Below are positions 1 to 10,389 of a stretch of 64,000 nucleotides of DNA, piece after piece; positions within the stretch are counted from its first letter, which is position 1, and every line of letters starts with the position of its first letter. Position numbers and translations under genes: made by a program. Under the pieces are notes generated by a model. That model saw only the letters and a list, made by a program, of their open reading frames with translations. It had not been told where the DNA came from and made no database searches. This DNA is from Galaxea fascicularis (taxonomy: Eukaryota > Cnidaria > Anthozoa > Scleractinia > Euphylliidae): the NCBI GenBank assembly GCA_948470475.1, contig OX419344.1, positions 18,164,725-18,228,724 on the forward strand. Reading direction: 5' to 3'.

Positions 1-1121
1 TCACAACATTTAAAATATACCAGATCACTCGCTCAAACAGTTAAACTAAGAAGATAAATCACAAAATCAGGGATATCTCTGGAGATATTTGAGTAATGCC
101 ATTCAAACTTGGCGCCAGTAATGTATGTCAGGTGAGACACAAAATGACGCCCACTGCGCTGTTACCATGGCAACATTTCTGCTTCACGGTCTATTTCATG
201 CAGGATTCTGTCTTAATCAAGCATTGCATTGCTCACCGACGACGAGCTAGCTCGTGTTCAAGTAGGACTATCATTGCTCATTTGGTCAAAATTGAGATAT
301 TTGGTTCTTGGCAAACAGGGCCTGGATCCTCCATGCATGTCCAATACACACCATCAGATTCCGGTCGTCAAAGCTTAAGTCGGTTGGACTTAGAAAAAGT
401 CTAGTCGTACAAATCGGTAACCGGAAGTCTAGTTGTGAAAAAGAACAGGATGTCTGCATAATTTAACGCCAGCGGGGGGGGGGGGGGGGGGGATTTGTCC
501 AATCGGAATCCAGCGGAGACGGGTCGTCAATAATTAAAGTCCGAAACAAGCACGTTACACATGGAATATACCTCGTTCTTCAACCCATGAGGCGTAACAA
601 GTGCGCTACACATGGAATCCCACCGATAGATTTCCAGGGAGACCACGGGACTCTCCTGGAGTCTAATCGTGACCGATGGATCCCGTGAACTCCGATGGAC
701 GGGGTATTTTGACGGTCTCCCTGACGAAGAATTCGCGACATAGGTGGCCGGTCCTTTTTTTAAGTGTTCACAATCCGTTAATCAATGATTCCCCAACTGT
801 GACTTCCTATTGGTTTACCGTATCCATGGAGAAGGAATTTCATATCTCGGCTCATCGCAATGGCTGCTGCGGCGAAGAGAAGGTCGAGGTACGCACAGAG
901 CCGTAATTTTTATCAAGAACTCGAAAATTTCTCGACGGCTGCTGTCCATAAAACAAAACTGAGAAGAAGAAATAATTATAGTAGTTGATATTTCGAAGTG
1001 GAATGACTCATTGCAGCGAAAGGAACGAAGGACGGAGTAAGCTTTATTGAGCATAAACAACAGAAAACCCGCCAGCATTATTTAGTTTACAATTGGAATT
1101 CTCGCAATATAAAACCTTCTT
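1..1121. other. Non-coding stretch left of the KDZ element
   Basis: No credible exon is visible. Because the next host exons downstream (7532 onward) are internal-to-terminal exons of the V-ATPase subunit A gene, this stretch is probably part of an upstream intron of that gene (inference). It contains a run of about 19 G at 474-492 and a segment (about 609-723) that reappears in direct orientation at about 5676-5810, on the other side of the transposon at 1130-5406. Short open frames here have no recognisable protein content. Confidence 0.5.
609..723 (+). repeat. Direct repeat, left copy (partner about 5676-5810)
   Basis: The two segments share the order: a CGGATAGA/CCGATAGA word, TTCCAG, a GACT...CTTGA/CTGGAGTCTA stretch, TCGTGACCGAT, then ACTCC and TATTTTxACGGTC. 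Similarity is partial, perhaps 70 percent by eye, with small indels. They lie outside the 8-bp target duplication of the KDZ-type element, so they are either a pre-existing repeat or part of an older, larger element. Confidence 0.5.
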
Positions 1122-1129
1122 GGGACGGC
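1122..1129 (+). repeat. 8-bp target duplication, left copy (GGGACGGC)
   Basis: Identical to 5407-5414. Both copies stand six bases outside the 20-bp TIR arms, which makes a chance match unlikely. Confidence 0.65.
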
Positions 1130-1135
1130 GAGGGT

Positions 1136-1155
1136 TGTCCAATACACCCGCACTG
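1136..1155 (+). repeat. Terminal inverted repeat, left arm
   Basis: Perfect reverse complement of 5381-5400. Going inward, both sides run into ACGG(T/A)CCGTAA, extending the inverted similarity by about 13 more bases. Confidence 0.8.
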
Positions 1156-2335
1156 TAACGGTCCGTAAAAGTAAGGTTTCGGTCCGTCAATTTGTCCAAG
1201 CGGTAAATGGTGTATACGGTCCGTACAGTTCGTACGGTTCGTGAATGTGACATACGGACCGTATGAAGGTGTTTACGGTCCGTAAATTGCATCTCTTTAA
1301 GGGAACTTAGAATATTTTACCCTCGGTTTCTCAGAGGGGTAGATGGCTTTACGGTCCGTTCAGTTCGTACGGTCCGTGAATGTGACATACGGACCGTATG
1401 GAGGTTTTAACGGTCCGTGAATTGCATCTCATTAAGGGGACTTAGAATATTTTACCCACGGTTTTCTTGAGGGGTAGATGGCTTTACGGTCCGTTCAGTT
1501 CGTACGGTCCGTGAATGTGACATACGGACCGTATGAAGGTGTTTACGGTCCGTAAATTGCATACCATTAAGGGGACTTAGAATATTTTACCCACGGTTTC
1601 TCAGAGGGGTAGATGGCTTTACGGTCCGTTCAGTTCGTACGGTCCGTGAATGTGATATACGGACCGTATGGAGGTATTGACGGTCCGTGTATTGCATATC
1701 ATTAAGGGGACTTAGAATATTTTACCCACGGTGTTTGAGGGGTAGTTTGCTTTACGGTCCGTACAGTTCGTACGGTCCGTGAATGTGACATACGGACCGT
1801 ATGAAGGTGTTTACGGTCCGTGAATTGCATCTCATTAAGGGGACTTAGAATATTTTACCCACGGTTTCCCTGAGGGGTAGATGGCTTTACGGTCCGTACA
1901 GTTCGTACGGTCCGTGAATGTGACATACGGACCGTATGAAGGTGTTTACGGTCCGTGAATTGCATCTCATTAAGGGGACTTAGAATATTTTACCCACGGT
2001 TTTCTTGAGGGGTAGATGGCTTTACGGTCCGTACAGTTCGTACGGTCCGTGAATGTGACATACGGACCGTATGAAGGTGTTTACGGTCCGTGAATTGCAT
2101 CTCATTAAGGTGACTTAGAATATTTTACCCACGGTTTCCCTGAGGGGTAGATGGCTTTGCAGTACGTACAGTTCGTACGGTCCGTGAATGTGATATACGG
2201 ACCGTATGAAGGTGTTTACGGTCCGTGAATTGCATCTCATTAAGGGGACTTAGAATATTTTACCCACGGTTTTCTTGAGGGGTAGATGGCTTTACGGTCC
2301 GTTCAGTTTGCTCGGACCGTGAAATACACATACGG
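1155..2335 (+). repeat. ACGGTCCGT subterminal satellite, 135-bp period
   Basis: The marker GGGGTAG recurs at 1336, 1471, 1606, 1739, 1874, 2009, 2144 and 2279, a 135-bp period with one 133-bp step, giving about 8.5 units. Each unit carries five or so copies of the near-palindrome ACGGTCCGT / ACGGACCGT, plus a GAATTGCATCTCATTAAGG spacer. Such clustered palindromes inside transposon ends are commonly transposase-binding sites; that role is inferred. The same unit, inverted and shifted to a 142-bp period, fills 4945-5380. Confidence 0.9.
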
Positions 2336-2419
2336 TATTGATTAGAGGTACTGGTATTGTAGAATGTTTCTGAGCGGATGTCGTGAATAAGCATGTGAAA
2401 AAGGCTTTCCGTTCTGTAC

Positions 2420-3060
2420 AGTTTGTTTGCTTATAGAGTTTGGTGCCCATATGATCGCAACGACCGCAGCAAATGGCGGCACAATCGTTACAGAAATGTT
2501 TTTTTGTTTATATGATCGCAATTCGCAATTATAATGTCCGCAGATATAGAGTATATTCTCTTTATGCGATCGTTCGTTTCGATGGTGTGATTGTTGCAAT
2601 CGTATGGGAAACTGGTTTGATTTTGGTTGCATGCGTTTCATGCATTCGAAGAGTGGATTCCATATGTAAACGCGTCAATCATAAGGTTCGCTTCAATTGC
2701 AAAGGTGTAAAATTGTTAACCCTTAGATTATTGTGCGCTCTGTAAATTTATACATGCTTCTGTTGTATTTTGGAAAGGTTATGGTGATCGCTACGGCCAC
2801 AGCAATGGCGGCACAATCGTTACAGAAATCTTTTCATAAGAGCGCAATTCACAATCATCATGTTCGCAGATATAGAGTGTATTTCTTTCCATGCGATCGC
2901 TTCGTTTCGATGGTGTGGTCGTTGCAATCGTATGGGAAACGCTAACGTAAGGATCGCAAAATTGCTAACCCTGCGATTATTGTGCGCTCGGTAAATTTAT
3001 ACATCCTTCGGTTGTATTAATTGGAAACGTTATGGTACGACAACAATGTTCTGTCTTAAC
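2420..3060 (+). repeat. Two-copy tandem repeat, about 330 bp
   Basis: The word AATGGCGGCACAATCGTTAC occurs at about 2472 and 2804, followed in both by an AGATATAGAGT...ATGCGATCG stretch and a GATTATTGTGCGCTC tail. It lies inside the KDZ-type element and has no coding meaning that I can see. Confidence 0.75.
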
Positions 3061-3071
3061 CCTAACCCTAA
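3057..3071 (+). repeat. Short interstitial telomere-like motif
   Basis: TTAACCCTAACCCTAA reads as about two and a half TTAGGG-type units on the minus strand. Too short to imply a former chromosome end. Confidence 0.4.
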
Positions 3072-3663
3072 GCTTAACCTTGTTGTAGCCAAATGGGTTA
3101 AACAGTATTTAATAAACAAAAACTTTTTGGTATTTATTTGGAACTCAATTAAAATTGTGTGTAGCATTTTACAGGTGGTTGTTTGAGCCGTGGGGCATCA
3201 AGCAAGAGGTGAATATTGATTCTGCATATTATTCATGCAGTTTCCGTTTCTTGCTTGGTGTTGTGTGGTTTGTCTGCCTGCTTGTGTAGTCTTCCTGGTG
3301 TTTTTGACTGAGAGGGAAGGTAAAAAAGTATCTTCAAGTTAGCGTCACGCCAGTTGGAAAATGGCATTTATCTTATATGGTTACTTTATGGCTGGGGATT
3401 AAACAAATTGCTCTCTTTAGTTTTCTTGTATTAGTGGGAGCTGAAGTAAAGGAGGTATTTAAGTGTGTAATTCGTTTTGTACACCCTTTTATTGTTGTTG
3501 TTGTTATTTCATGGGTAACTCAAGCTTTTGATTTGATTTTGGTTGTATAAACAATTGATTTATTTGAAAATTTTTTCTGGAGGGATATCACTTAAGTCAA
3601 GTGGCAGGAATATTGATAGAATTGTGGTTACAGGAACAATGCTGCATGAGAGGGAATTGAAGA

Positions 3664-4421
3664 TTAGTTTACAAATGGATGTAATGGAATTATAAATCTT
3701 GGAATGATTCCCTCCACTTGAAACATGGTAATATGTAATAACAATTGTTTATTGGATCTTCCCTCGCCTTCTTGCAATCCACATTTAAACCCAAACGTTC
3801 GATTATAAACCATTGCAAACGTCGCAAACGGTACCGCACCAACAATAATTAATTGGCACAATCTTTCAACAAAGAGGTTTGAAATGCAGTATCTTCGGAT
3901 GACAAAAAGAACTCATCGTCCAAACACTCCAGATCGAATTGCCTCTTTCCATTTAGCGTCCAATAACCGTGGTGTTCATATATTTTACACACTCTGCAAA
4001 ATTTAGTTATACGTGTGCCAAGATAACTCCCACGCTCTCGATGGTATATGACTACAACGTGAGTTGCTGTATCCACCGACAAATTCTTCTTGCAAGCCCT
4101 GCACACGTCGCGCTTAGTTATTAAGATCGATCCTATGGGCTGCCTGCATTGCATGGTGAACCTCTGGAATTCGTGGAAGTGATGACCAAATACTTCATCA
4201 ATTGCTGGGTTCATATAAAAGAAACTCGCTGCTTCCCCTTCAAACACACTCCCGCTCTCCGAACTCTTCCGCTTTCCGCCAACAACTACCGCTTCTTCCG
4301 CACACACATACCGTTTCACCACCGACGACAATGATGATAACTTTAAAAAAGCCCTCCCCACAAAACGAAATGCTGCAAAGAAACGAAAGAGTCGTAGACG
4401 GTCCTCCAGAAACCCAGGCAT
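3664..4421 (-). pseudogene. KDZ-transposase-associated CxC region, broken
   Basis: The minus strand carries a 190-residue open frame (4421-3849) followed by a second frame (3861-3664). The first has paired cysteines spaced C-x2-C (CRACKKN) and again C-x2-C (FCRVCKIYEHHGYW), with a VVVIYHRERG strand between, as in the CxC5/CxC6 cysteine clusters linked to KDZ transposases. It ends in the conserved-looking FFLSSEDTAFQTSLL; the continuation IIVGAVPFATFAMVYNRTFG is in the other frame, so a frameshift near 3855 splits the gene. The DDE/RNase H catalytic part is missing. Recognition is from memory of cnidarian KDZ proteins, so the family name is probable rather than certain. Confidence 0.6.
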
Positions 4422-4607
4422 CGTTCCAACATGTAAGGAAATATAACGAGCTTACTTGACGCCGTCACATTACGAGGACAATCTCTATAGCAACCATTGC
4501 AAAACAACAACAAAACCGTAACCGTGACGAAATGAAGCGCTCTATTAATGTCGCTTCCTTGTTACTTTCTTAGATGGTCAACAAAATTTACGATATCGTT
4601 TCGAGGT

Positions 4608-4930
4608 AGCTGCAATGTAATGCGCTCTAAACTGGCATATTTGCCTTTCAACGCTTAATGAACGAGCCATAGTCATGCCTGTGTTGGCTTCTTTCGTGGT
4701 TCATTCGATGGTCTTCGTATAAATTTACACTATCCTCAGGCCGTGGCTGAAATGTAATGCGCTCTAAATTGGCATATTTGCCTTTCAACGCTTAATGAAC
4801 GAGTCATAGTCATGCCTGTGTTGGCTTCTTTCGTGGTTTATTCGATGGTCTTCGTAGTCATAGTCATGCCTGTGTTGACTTCTTTGTTGGTTTATTCGTT
4901 AGTTTTCGTAATTTTCACTATCCCTAGGCC
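4608..4930 (+). repeat. Tandem repeat, about 138-bp period
   Basis: GTAATGCGCTCTAAA followed by GGCATATTTGCCTTTCAACG occurs at about 4617 and 4755, and TAGTCATGCCTGTGTTG recurs at about 4671, 4806 and 4861. It borders the inverted right-hand satellite of the KDZ-type element. Confidence 0.7.
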
Positions 4931-4944
4931 GTGGCTGAAATGTC

Positions 4945-5380
4945 ATTACGCAATTCACGGACCGTATGAACCTCCATACGCTCCGTATGTCAAATTTACG
5001 GACCGAACGAACTGTACGGTCCGTTAAGCATCTCACCCCACCGAAATGGCGGGTGACACATTTGAATTCCCTTGAGTCCGCTTAATGAGATACAATTCAC
5101 GGACCGTATGAACCTCCATACGCTCCGTATGTCAAATTTACGGACCGAACGAACTGTACGGTCCGTTAAGCGTCTCACCCCACAGAAATGGCGGGTGCCA
5201 TATTTGAATTCCCTTGAGTCCGTTTAATGAGATGCAACTCACGGTCCGTTAATACCTCCGTACGGTCCGTATGTCAAATTTACGGACCGAACGATCTGTA
5301 CGGGACGTTAATCGCAAATGACGGTCCGAATCAGTGGGAGCGAACTGTACGGACCGTTCATCATAAATTACGGTCCGTAT
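4945..5380 (-). repeat. ACGGTCCGT satellite, right, inverted (142-bp period)
   Basis: The anchor CAA(T/C)TCACGG occurs at 4951, 5093 and 5235, a 142-bp period. Read on the minus strand it matches the left array: a CTTAATGAGAT(A/G)CAATTCACGGACCG block corresponds to the reverse complement of the left-array spacer. The spacer between palindromes differs (an AATGGCGGGTG segment replaces the left array's equivalent), so the two arrays diverged after inversion. Confidence 0.85.
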
Positions 5381-5406
5381 CAGTGCGGGTGTATTGGACA
5401 TGTATG

Positions 5407-5414
5407 GGGACGGC
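5407..5414 (+). repeat. 8-bp target duplication, right copy (GGGACGGC)
   Basis: Partner of 1122-1129, six bases outside the right TIR arm. Confidence 0.65.
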
Positions 5415-5675
5415 CGCCATACCTACCTCTAATGTGAGGCTATGCTAACTGTTTACTCGTAAACCGTAGTGGAAACAACTGCTAAGGTAGACATTTTATG
5501 AAATTCAGTTGAAGTAGCATCGTGCTAACCGAGAGAGAGCATAAGGAACGTTTGATGCAAAATATTTCGACTTTTCTCCTAATTCTCACTTAAACTTTGT
5601 ACGAAATAATACGTCATAATTCTCCAACTGTCAATCGCCACTGCGCACGCCCGTCTAGAATTCTTTGTCATGCCT

Positions 5676-5810
5676 CCTTGAACATGAATGGGATTCTATC
5701 AGAGTTCCTCACGGATAGACTTCCAGCGAGTCCACTAGACTTTCCTTGAATCTACTCGTGACCGATAGATCTATTGGACTCCAATGTACGATATTTTCAC
5801 GGTCACCCCT
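5676..5810 (+). repeat. Direct repeat, right copy (partner 609-723)
   Basis: Same orientation as the left copy, centred on TCGTGACCGATAGATC and ending at a TATTTTCACGGTC word. See the left copy for the comparison. Confidence 0.5.
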
Positions 5811-6147
5811 TCCACTCTGGTGACTTTTCACTTTTCACGGTCTGGTGATTGAATATCACCAGCTATGATTTTCGCCCAAATAGGATGGTGTAATTGGACA
5901 GTACTCGCAATCGCGCGCGCCGTAAGAGGGCAATTTATTTTCATATTTTCTTTACTACGTATCTCAGGGTGAAAACTATTTTTTTTCCTGAAAAATGTGT
6001 CTTATTTATTTCTCGAATTTTGTTATAGATACGATTAATTGGTAACAGGACTTCGTTTCGTCCAATTCGGTCTGTAATCATACTCGTTATGAAACTAATC
6101 GGACTCCCGCTGCGCGGTCGTCCGATTTTGTTAATCGTATGATTAAT

Positions 6148-6743
6148 AATGGTAATTGAACTGAGTGGAGTGCAATTTGTATAGGAAATCGCACGACCTT
6201 CTCGTACAATTCGGTACGAGTGATTTTGAAAGTTCTCAAAATTGCACGAGCCTTTGGGCGAGTACAATTTGAGAACTTTCAAAATCACGAGTAACTATTA
6301 ATCCCGAATTGTACGAGAAGGTCGTGCGATTTTTTATTCATAGTACATTCAACAAATTACGAACTTACGCACCGTTGTCATGAAAACTTAATAGGTACTC
6401 CTACGGAGTACTATTTGGGATTAATTGTACTACTCTCGACCAATCAGAATTGAGTTATTTCGTTGAGTTTTGACACGAAGTTCTATTACCACTTAATTAC
6501 ACCCATTTTGAAATCACACAGGTTTTTGTCAATATTAATATTTATTTAATGTTCACTTCAGGAAAACCAGTTTCGAATTTTGATGAGCTTTAAAAAAGGA
6601 TGGGAGTTAGAGCAAAAAATGGTGCAATTTGGGAATAAATTGCGCTTTTGAGAGCCAATCAAATTTCATGAATGAATGACGAGTGATATCCAAATGGGTG
6701 TAATAACAGACCGAACTGGACTCCACTCAGTCCTATTACCATT
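6148..6743. mobile_element. TIR element (MITE-like), copy 1
   Basis: Ends AATGGTAATTGAACTGAGTG (from 6148) and the imperfect inverse ACTCAGTCCTATTACCATT (to 6743). Inside, GATTTTGAAAGTTCTCAAA near 6220-6240 is inverted around 6259-6285, making a hairpin, and ACCTTCTCGTACAATTC occurs in both orientations. A related inverted copy lies at about 14590-15085. No coding capacity. Confidence 0.6.
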
Positions 6744-6853
6744 ACATATTTGACAACTCTCGGGCCTGGAGCCTATATGTTGCCACGGAAACACCAGAGT
6801 AGGTATCATTTTGCATCTTACCTGACATTTATTACTGGTGCCAAGTTTACGTG

Positions 6854-7153
6854 CAGGGTTCGCACGCGCCTTGAAAGTCCTTGAATTTCAAAATAAAAAT
6901 TCAAGGCCTTAAAAGTCCTTGAAAACTGCGGTCGGTGCTGGAAAGTCCTTGAAATTTGTTGCCAATTTTATCCAACAAAACTTCACAAGTGTCTGAGACA
7001 AAAATCGGCGCACTCTCGACTTTAGGCATCTGATGTGGCGTTATATTGGCTTGATTTTGCCCCTCTTGGGGTCCTTGAAAAATCGGAAAATGTGTCCTGG
7101 AAAGGCCTTGAAAAGTCCTTGAATTTTTGGTCGAAGAAAGTGCACGAACCCTG
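6854..7153. mobile_element. MITE with CAGGGTTCG ends
   Basis: CAGGGTTCGCAC at 6854 is inverted as GTGCACGAACCCTG ending at 7153; the hexamer TACGTG flanks both sides (6848-6853 and 7154-7159). The interior is built from repeats of GTCCTTGAA. The ends look like a hAT-type MITE, although a hAT element should give 8 bp, so the family is left open. Confidence 0.6.
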
Positions 7154-7531
7154 TACGTGGTATCACTCGAATATTTCCAGAGATATTCTTGATTTTGTTA
7201 TTTATCGTCTTACTCAAACCATTCAGAGTGAGGTCGTCAGTTTTTAGCGGACTTGTATATCTCGGGAATAAAAGATCTTTCAAAAAAGAAAATGCCATTC
7301 TTACTCACTTTGACAGGTCTTTCAAATAAGCAAACATAATTGCTAACTTCACAGGCGCTTTAAGAATGAGAGCTTTGTTGTTTTAGCGACTGTGATGATA
7401 CCACAACAAAATTTTGACCTGCCAGTTTGGGAGCTCTTTGGAGGAATAGAGTGAACACAGAAAATGCTGCAGGATCGTAGAAAGTACCGCTGTGTTTCCT
7501 TGCTGTTACCTTGTTTTGTTCATGCCATCAG

Positions 7532-10114
7532 GTGAAAGAAATCTTGCAAGAAGAGGAAGACTTGTCCGAGATTGTGCAGCTTGTAGGAAAGGCAAGTCAA
7601 CTTTTACACATCGCAGTTATCTGAGAAACACGAGATTGCAGAGGAAACTTAAGGATTGCATTCACAGACTGAAATATTGTAACCACCTTGTGAGTCGTTA
7701 TAAACAGAACGTCACAGGAGAAAAAGGAAACGGATAAACTTTCATTTGAATCTTCGCACATAATGTCATTTTGGGACCCAAAAGTTCAAATTACCTTTAA
7801 CGGCATGACAAAGAGCATCGAAGAAATGTACCGGTGTTCGGTACTACATTCATTTGAGATGTTTCATACCTGGGGTCTAACGTTCGAAGCACCATGGCAA
7901 GCAGCACCTCAGGAAAGATCTATCCTCTCGGTAGCTTTCATTTGAATGACCAATTTTGGGATTTCATCCGCAGACTCAAACATGAGAACCATCTTACACG
8001 GCATGATAAACAGCACCATACGACAGCATTGCTCGATAGCTTTCATTGGTAGCAATTTAGGATCACAGCCACAGATTCAAAACAAAGAGCCGCCTTTTTC
8101 AGCATGACAAAGAAAACCATATGCAAGTCCTGCTTTTATTTCACTGGCCACATTTTGGAATTTTATCCACGGACTCAAACGAGGACACCAACCCCTGCAT
8201 CCTGAAAAAACACATCACAAGAAAGCACTGCTAAGTAGCTTTCATTTGAATAGTCACACTTTAGGATTTCATACACAAACCACCTTGTACAACACGATAA
8301 ACACCCCCACGGGAAAGTAATGGCATTTAGTTTCAATTTGACTAATGACAGTTAAGGATCTCATCCAGATTCCAACACTAGAACTACCTGATCAGTGGTT
8401 TTATTTCGTGGGATTTCATTCAGTTTACAGACTCAAAAACGTAACATCAACCTCTAAGGCATAATTACATGTAACAGCACCACTGGGCAGAAGAATTTGT
8501 CCGGCTGTAGGATTCACTGGAATGGAAAAAAAACCACTACAACCACCTTGTACAATGAATAATAAATAATAATAATAATAATAATGAATAAATTGGCGTG
8601 AAAGTGAGTGTTTGGAAGTGATCCAGAAAACAGCATTGCTGGGGACACCAACGATACTAGAAGAAAAGTACTGTCCCTGTAAGAAGAAGGAAAAGACAGA
8701 CCTGGGACCCGTGGTGACTTGTTGTAACCCGCTCCCAAGGACTATAAACCAGGCCGAATATCCTGCCTGAGTCTATAAGGAATGGACATAATAATAATAA
8801 TAATAATAATTCCTGTAACCTGGATTCCTAACAAAGGAACCAAGAGATGTTTATAATTCATTTTGGTTCATAGCCACTTTTGTTTGTTCTACCAGGGATC
8901 ACTGGCTGAAGCGGATAAGATCACTCTTGAGGTGGCCAAACTGATTAAAGATGACTTCCTACAACAGAATGGCTACTCGGCGTACGATCGCTACTGCCCG
9001 TTTTACAAGACAGTGGGTATGCTGTCCAATATTGTCGCCTTCTATGACATGGCGCGGCACGCCGTGGAAACGACTGCGCAGTCCGACAACAAGATCACGT
9101 GGGCGGTTATTAAGGAGAACATGGGGCAAATAATTTACCAGCTCTCTAGTATGAAGTTTAAGGTGAGTGGACACATTGTCCTCAAAAATCACGTGTTCTG
9201 TTTGTTTGTCAGTTCCAGATGTTGGTAATTGGTTTAGGAAAACAAAAGTTTCATGCCTTTCGGCTGCTAGTTCCAGGTTGTCTGTACATTAAAGTAAATT
9301 GCACAAAGGGTAAACGTCAATCGCGAATGAAAGCAATTTCCTAACAATAAGTTTTATTTACCATTTGCTCAAACCGTGGACTTAACAATTTGTTTACGTA
9401 AATTGTAAACAGCCCTCTCGACCTCGAGTTTTCGCGAAGTTTCGCAATTTTCTAAGCATTGCTTGTCAATGCAAGCGTCGCCGAGATTTTGTATTGTTGT
9501 GGTTGTTTCGTCCCGTAAAATCGTGCCTGTGATTGCTAATACTATGAATAACTTCCGAAGTTGGCTCATGTACGGCGGAGTTTGAATTTAGTTTGAGCGA
9601 CGTTGGTTGAGATTAAAGCCTGGTTTTCACTAGCGACGCAAGCATAAATGCAAACATAAGCACAAGCGCAAGTGAAAACAGCAGCAACATAAGCAAAAGC
9701 AGAAACAGAGGAATGAATCCACTTATTTGTCAAGTCTGGTTTTCACTGCGGACGCAAACTCAAGCTCAAGCGCAAAGACAAGAAAAGGAAAAATTTTGAT
9801 CCTTGTGCTTGTGCTTTTGTTTAAGGGCTGTTATGTTTGCGCTTGTGATTGCGCTGATGCTTGCGTCGCTAGTTAAAATCAGGCTTAACGCTGTGAAATG
9901 CAGCAATAACATCGTTTACTGAATTGGATGCTAACGACATTGACATCTCTAGAATATCTCATTTTCGCATACAGTTGAGGCGCTGTAAAACAAACCATCG
10001 TGAATCATTTTTATTTCACAGGATCCTAGCAAAGATGGCGAAGCCAAGATAAAAGCAGACTTTGCGGAACTCAATGAACAAATGCAACAAGCTTTCCGTT
10101 CACTGGAGGATTAA
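7532..10114 (+). CDS. ATP6V1A: V-type H+-ATPase catalytic subunit A, C-terminal exons
   Basis: Three coding exons: 7532-7591 (20 residues, [20 protein letters not shown]), 8896-9162 (89 residues, [13 protein letters not shown]... to SSMKFK) and 10022-10114 (30 residues, [11 protein letters not shown]... to FRSLED then TAA at 10112-10114). The order and wording match the highly conserved C-terminal helical domain of the A subunit of the V1 sector, which hydrolyses ATP to drive proton pumping across endomembranes. All junctions are in phase 0. The first intron (7592-8895) begins with GC (AAG|GCAAGT), a recognised GC-AG intron; the second is GT-AG. The Walker motifs and N-terminus are encoded by exons before this window. 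It looks intact and functional. Confidence in identity is very high. Confidence 0.96.
7592..7597 (+). other. Non-canonical GC splice donor, ATP6V1A intron
   Basis: The exon ends ...GTAGGAAAG and the intron opens GCAAGT, which matches the strong flanking consensus typical of GC-AG introns. No GT donor in the right phase is available nearby, and the next exon starts in the matching phase after CTACCAG. Confidence 0.9.
7640..8520 (+). repeat. Degenerate tandem repeat of about 100 bp in ATP6V1A intron
   Basis: Units start with variants of (AG)CTTTCATTTGAA at about 7742, 7934, 8038, 8142, 8238 and 8330, followed by TTTxGGATTTCATxCxCAGACTCAAA and a GCATGAxAAACAxCAC word. Units are strongly diverged, so this is an old array. 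A short open frame at 7763-7945 lies within it and is not considered a gene. Confidence 0.6.
8787..8808 (+). repeat. AAT microsatellite
   Basis: About seven AAT units; a second short AAT run is at about 8564-8585. Both are in the GC-AG intron of ATP6V1A. Confidence 0.9.
9617..9884. mobile_element. MITE with TTAA target duplication
   Basis: AAGCCTGGTTTTCACTAGCG (from 9616) is inverted at 9859-9886 as GCTTGCGTCGCTAGTTAAAA followed by TCAGGCTT. TTAA is present on both sides (9613-9616 and 9885-9888). TTAA duplications are typical of piggyBac and Kolobok elements. The interior consists of GCAAGCG-like words. It lies in the last intron of ATP6V1A. Confidence 0.7.
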
Positions 10115-10389
10115 ACTAAAGTCAATGCAACGACAATCTAATATTAGCAAGGAAATTATAGGACGGAATGCGAAAGAAACGGACGTGCGATGCCTTTGTC
10201 AAGCATCATGTACAGATAAACAAGTACTGATTTTGTTTGATATATTGGTCGGTCAGTTTTGACATTTTCAAATTATTCTTGGTTTGTGTGAATCTAGCGA
10301 ATTCATAGTCGGAGTAACAGATTCTGTATTTGATGATCCCTGCAAATCATCCATGAAATCTGGATATTCTCCCTCACAGTTTAAAAAAA

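Larger units (their letters stand above)
1130..5406. mobile_element. KDZ-type DNA transposon, non-autonomous/decayed (4277 bp)
   Basis: A perfect 20-bp inverted repeat is present at 1136-1155 (TGTCCAATACACCCGCACTG) and 5381-5400 (its reverse complement). Exactly six bases outside each arm lies the same octamer GGGACGGC (1122-1129 and 5407-5414), read here as an 8-bp target site duplication. Inside are a 135-bp satellite on the left and a related 142-bp satellite in opposite orientation on the right, so the subterminal arrays are themselves inverted. The only recognisable protein relic, 3664-4421 on the minus strand, resembles the CxC cysteine-cluster region that accompanies KDZ (Kyakuja/Dileera/Zisupton) transposases. 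No catalytic transposase domain remains. The family assignment rests on that relic plus the duplication length and is inference; the element boundaries are seen directly. Confidence 0.75.

Noticed and set aside
96..404. 102-residue plus-strand frame
   Set aside because: No protein-like composition or motif; lies in a probable intron.
1141..2335. CRISPR array
   Set aside because: Units are contiguous 135-bp satellites without unique spacers, in a eukaryotic genome.
496..5900. Outer inverted TTGTCCAAT words (about 496 and 5893) as ends of a larger element
   Set aside because: Only eight bases, no matching duplication; probably chance.
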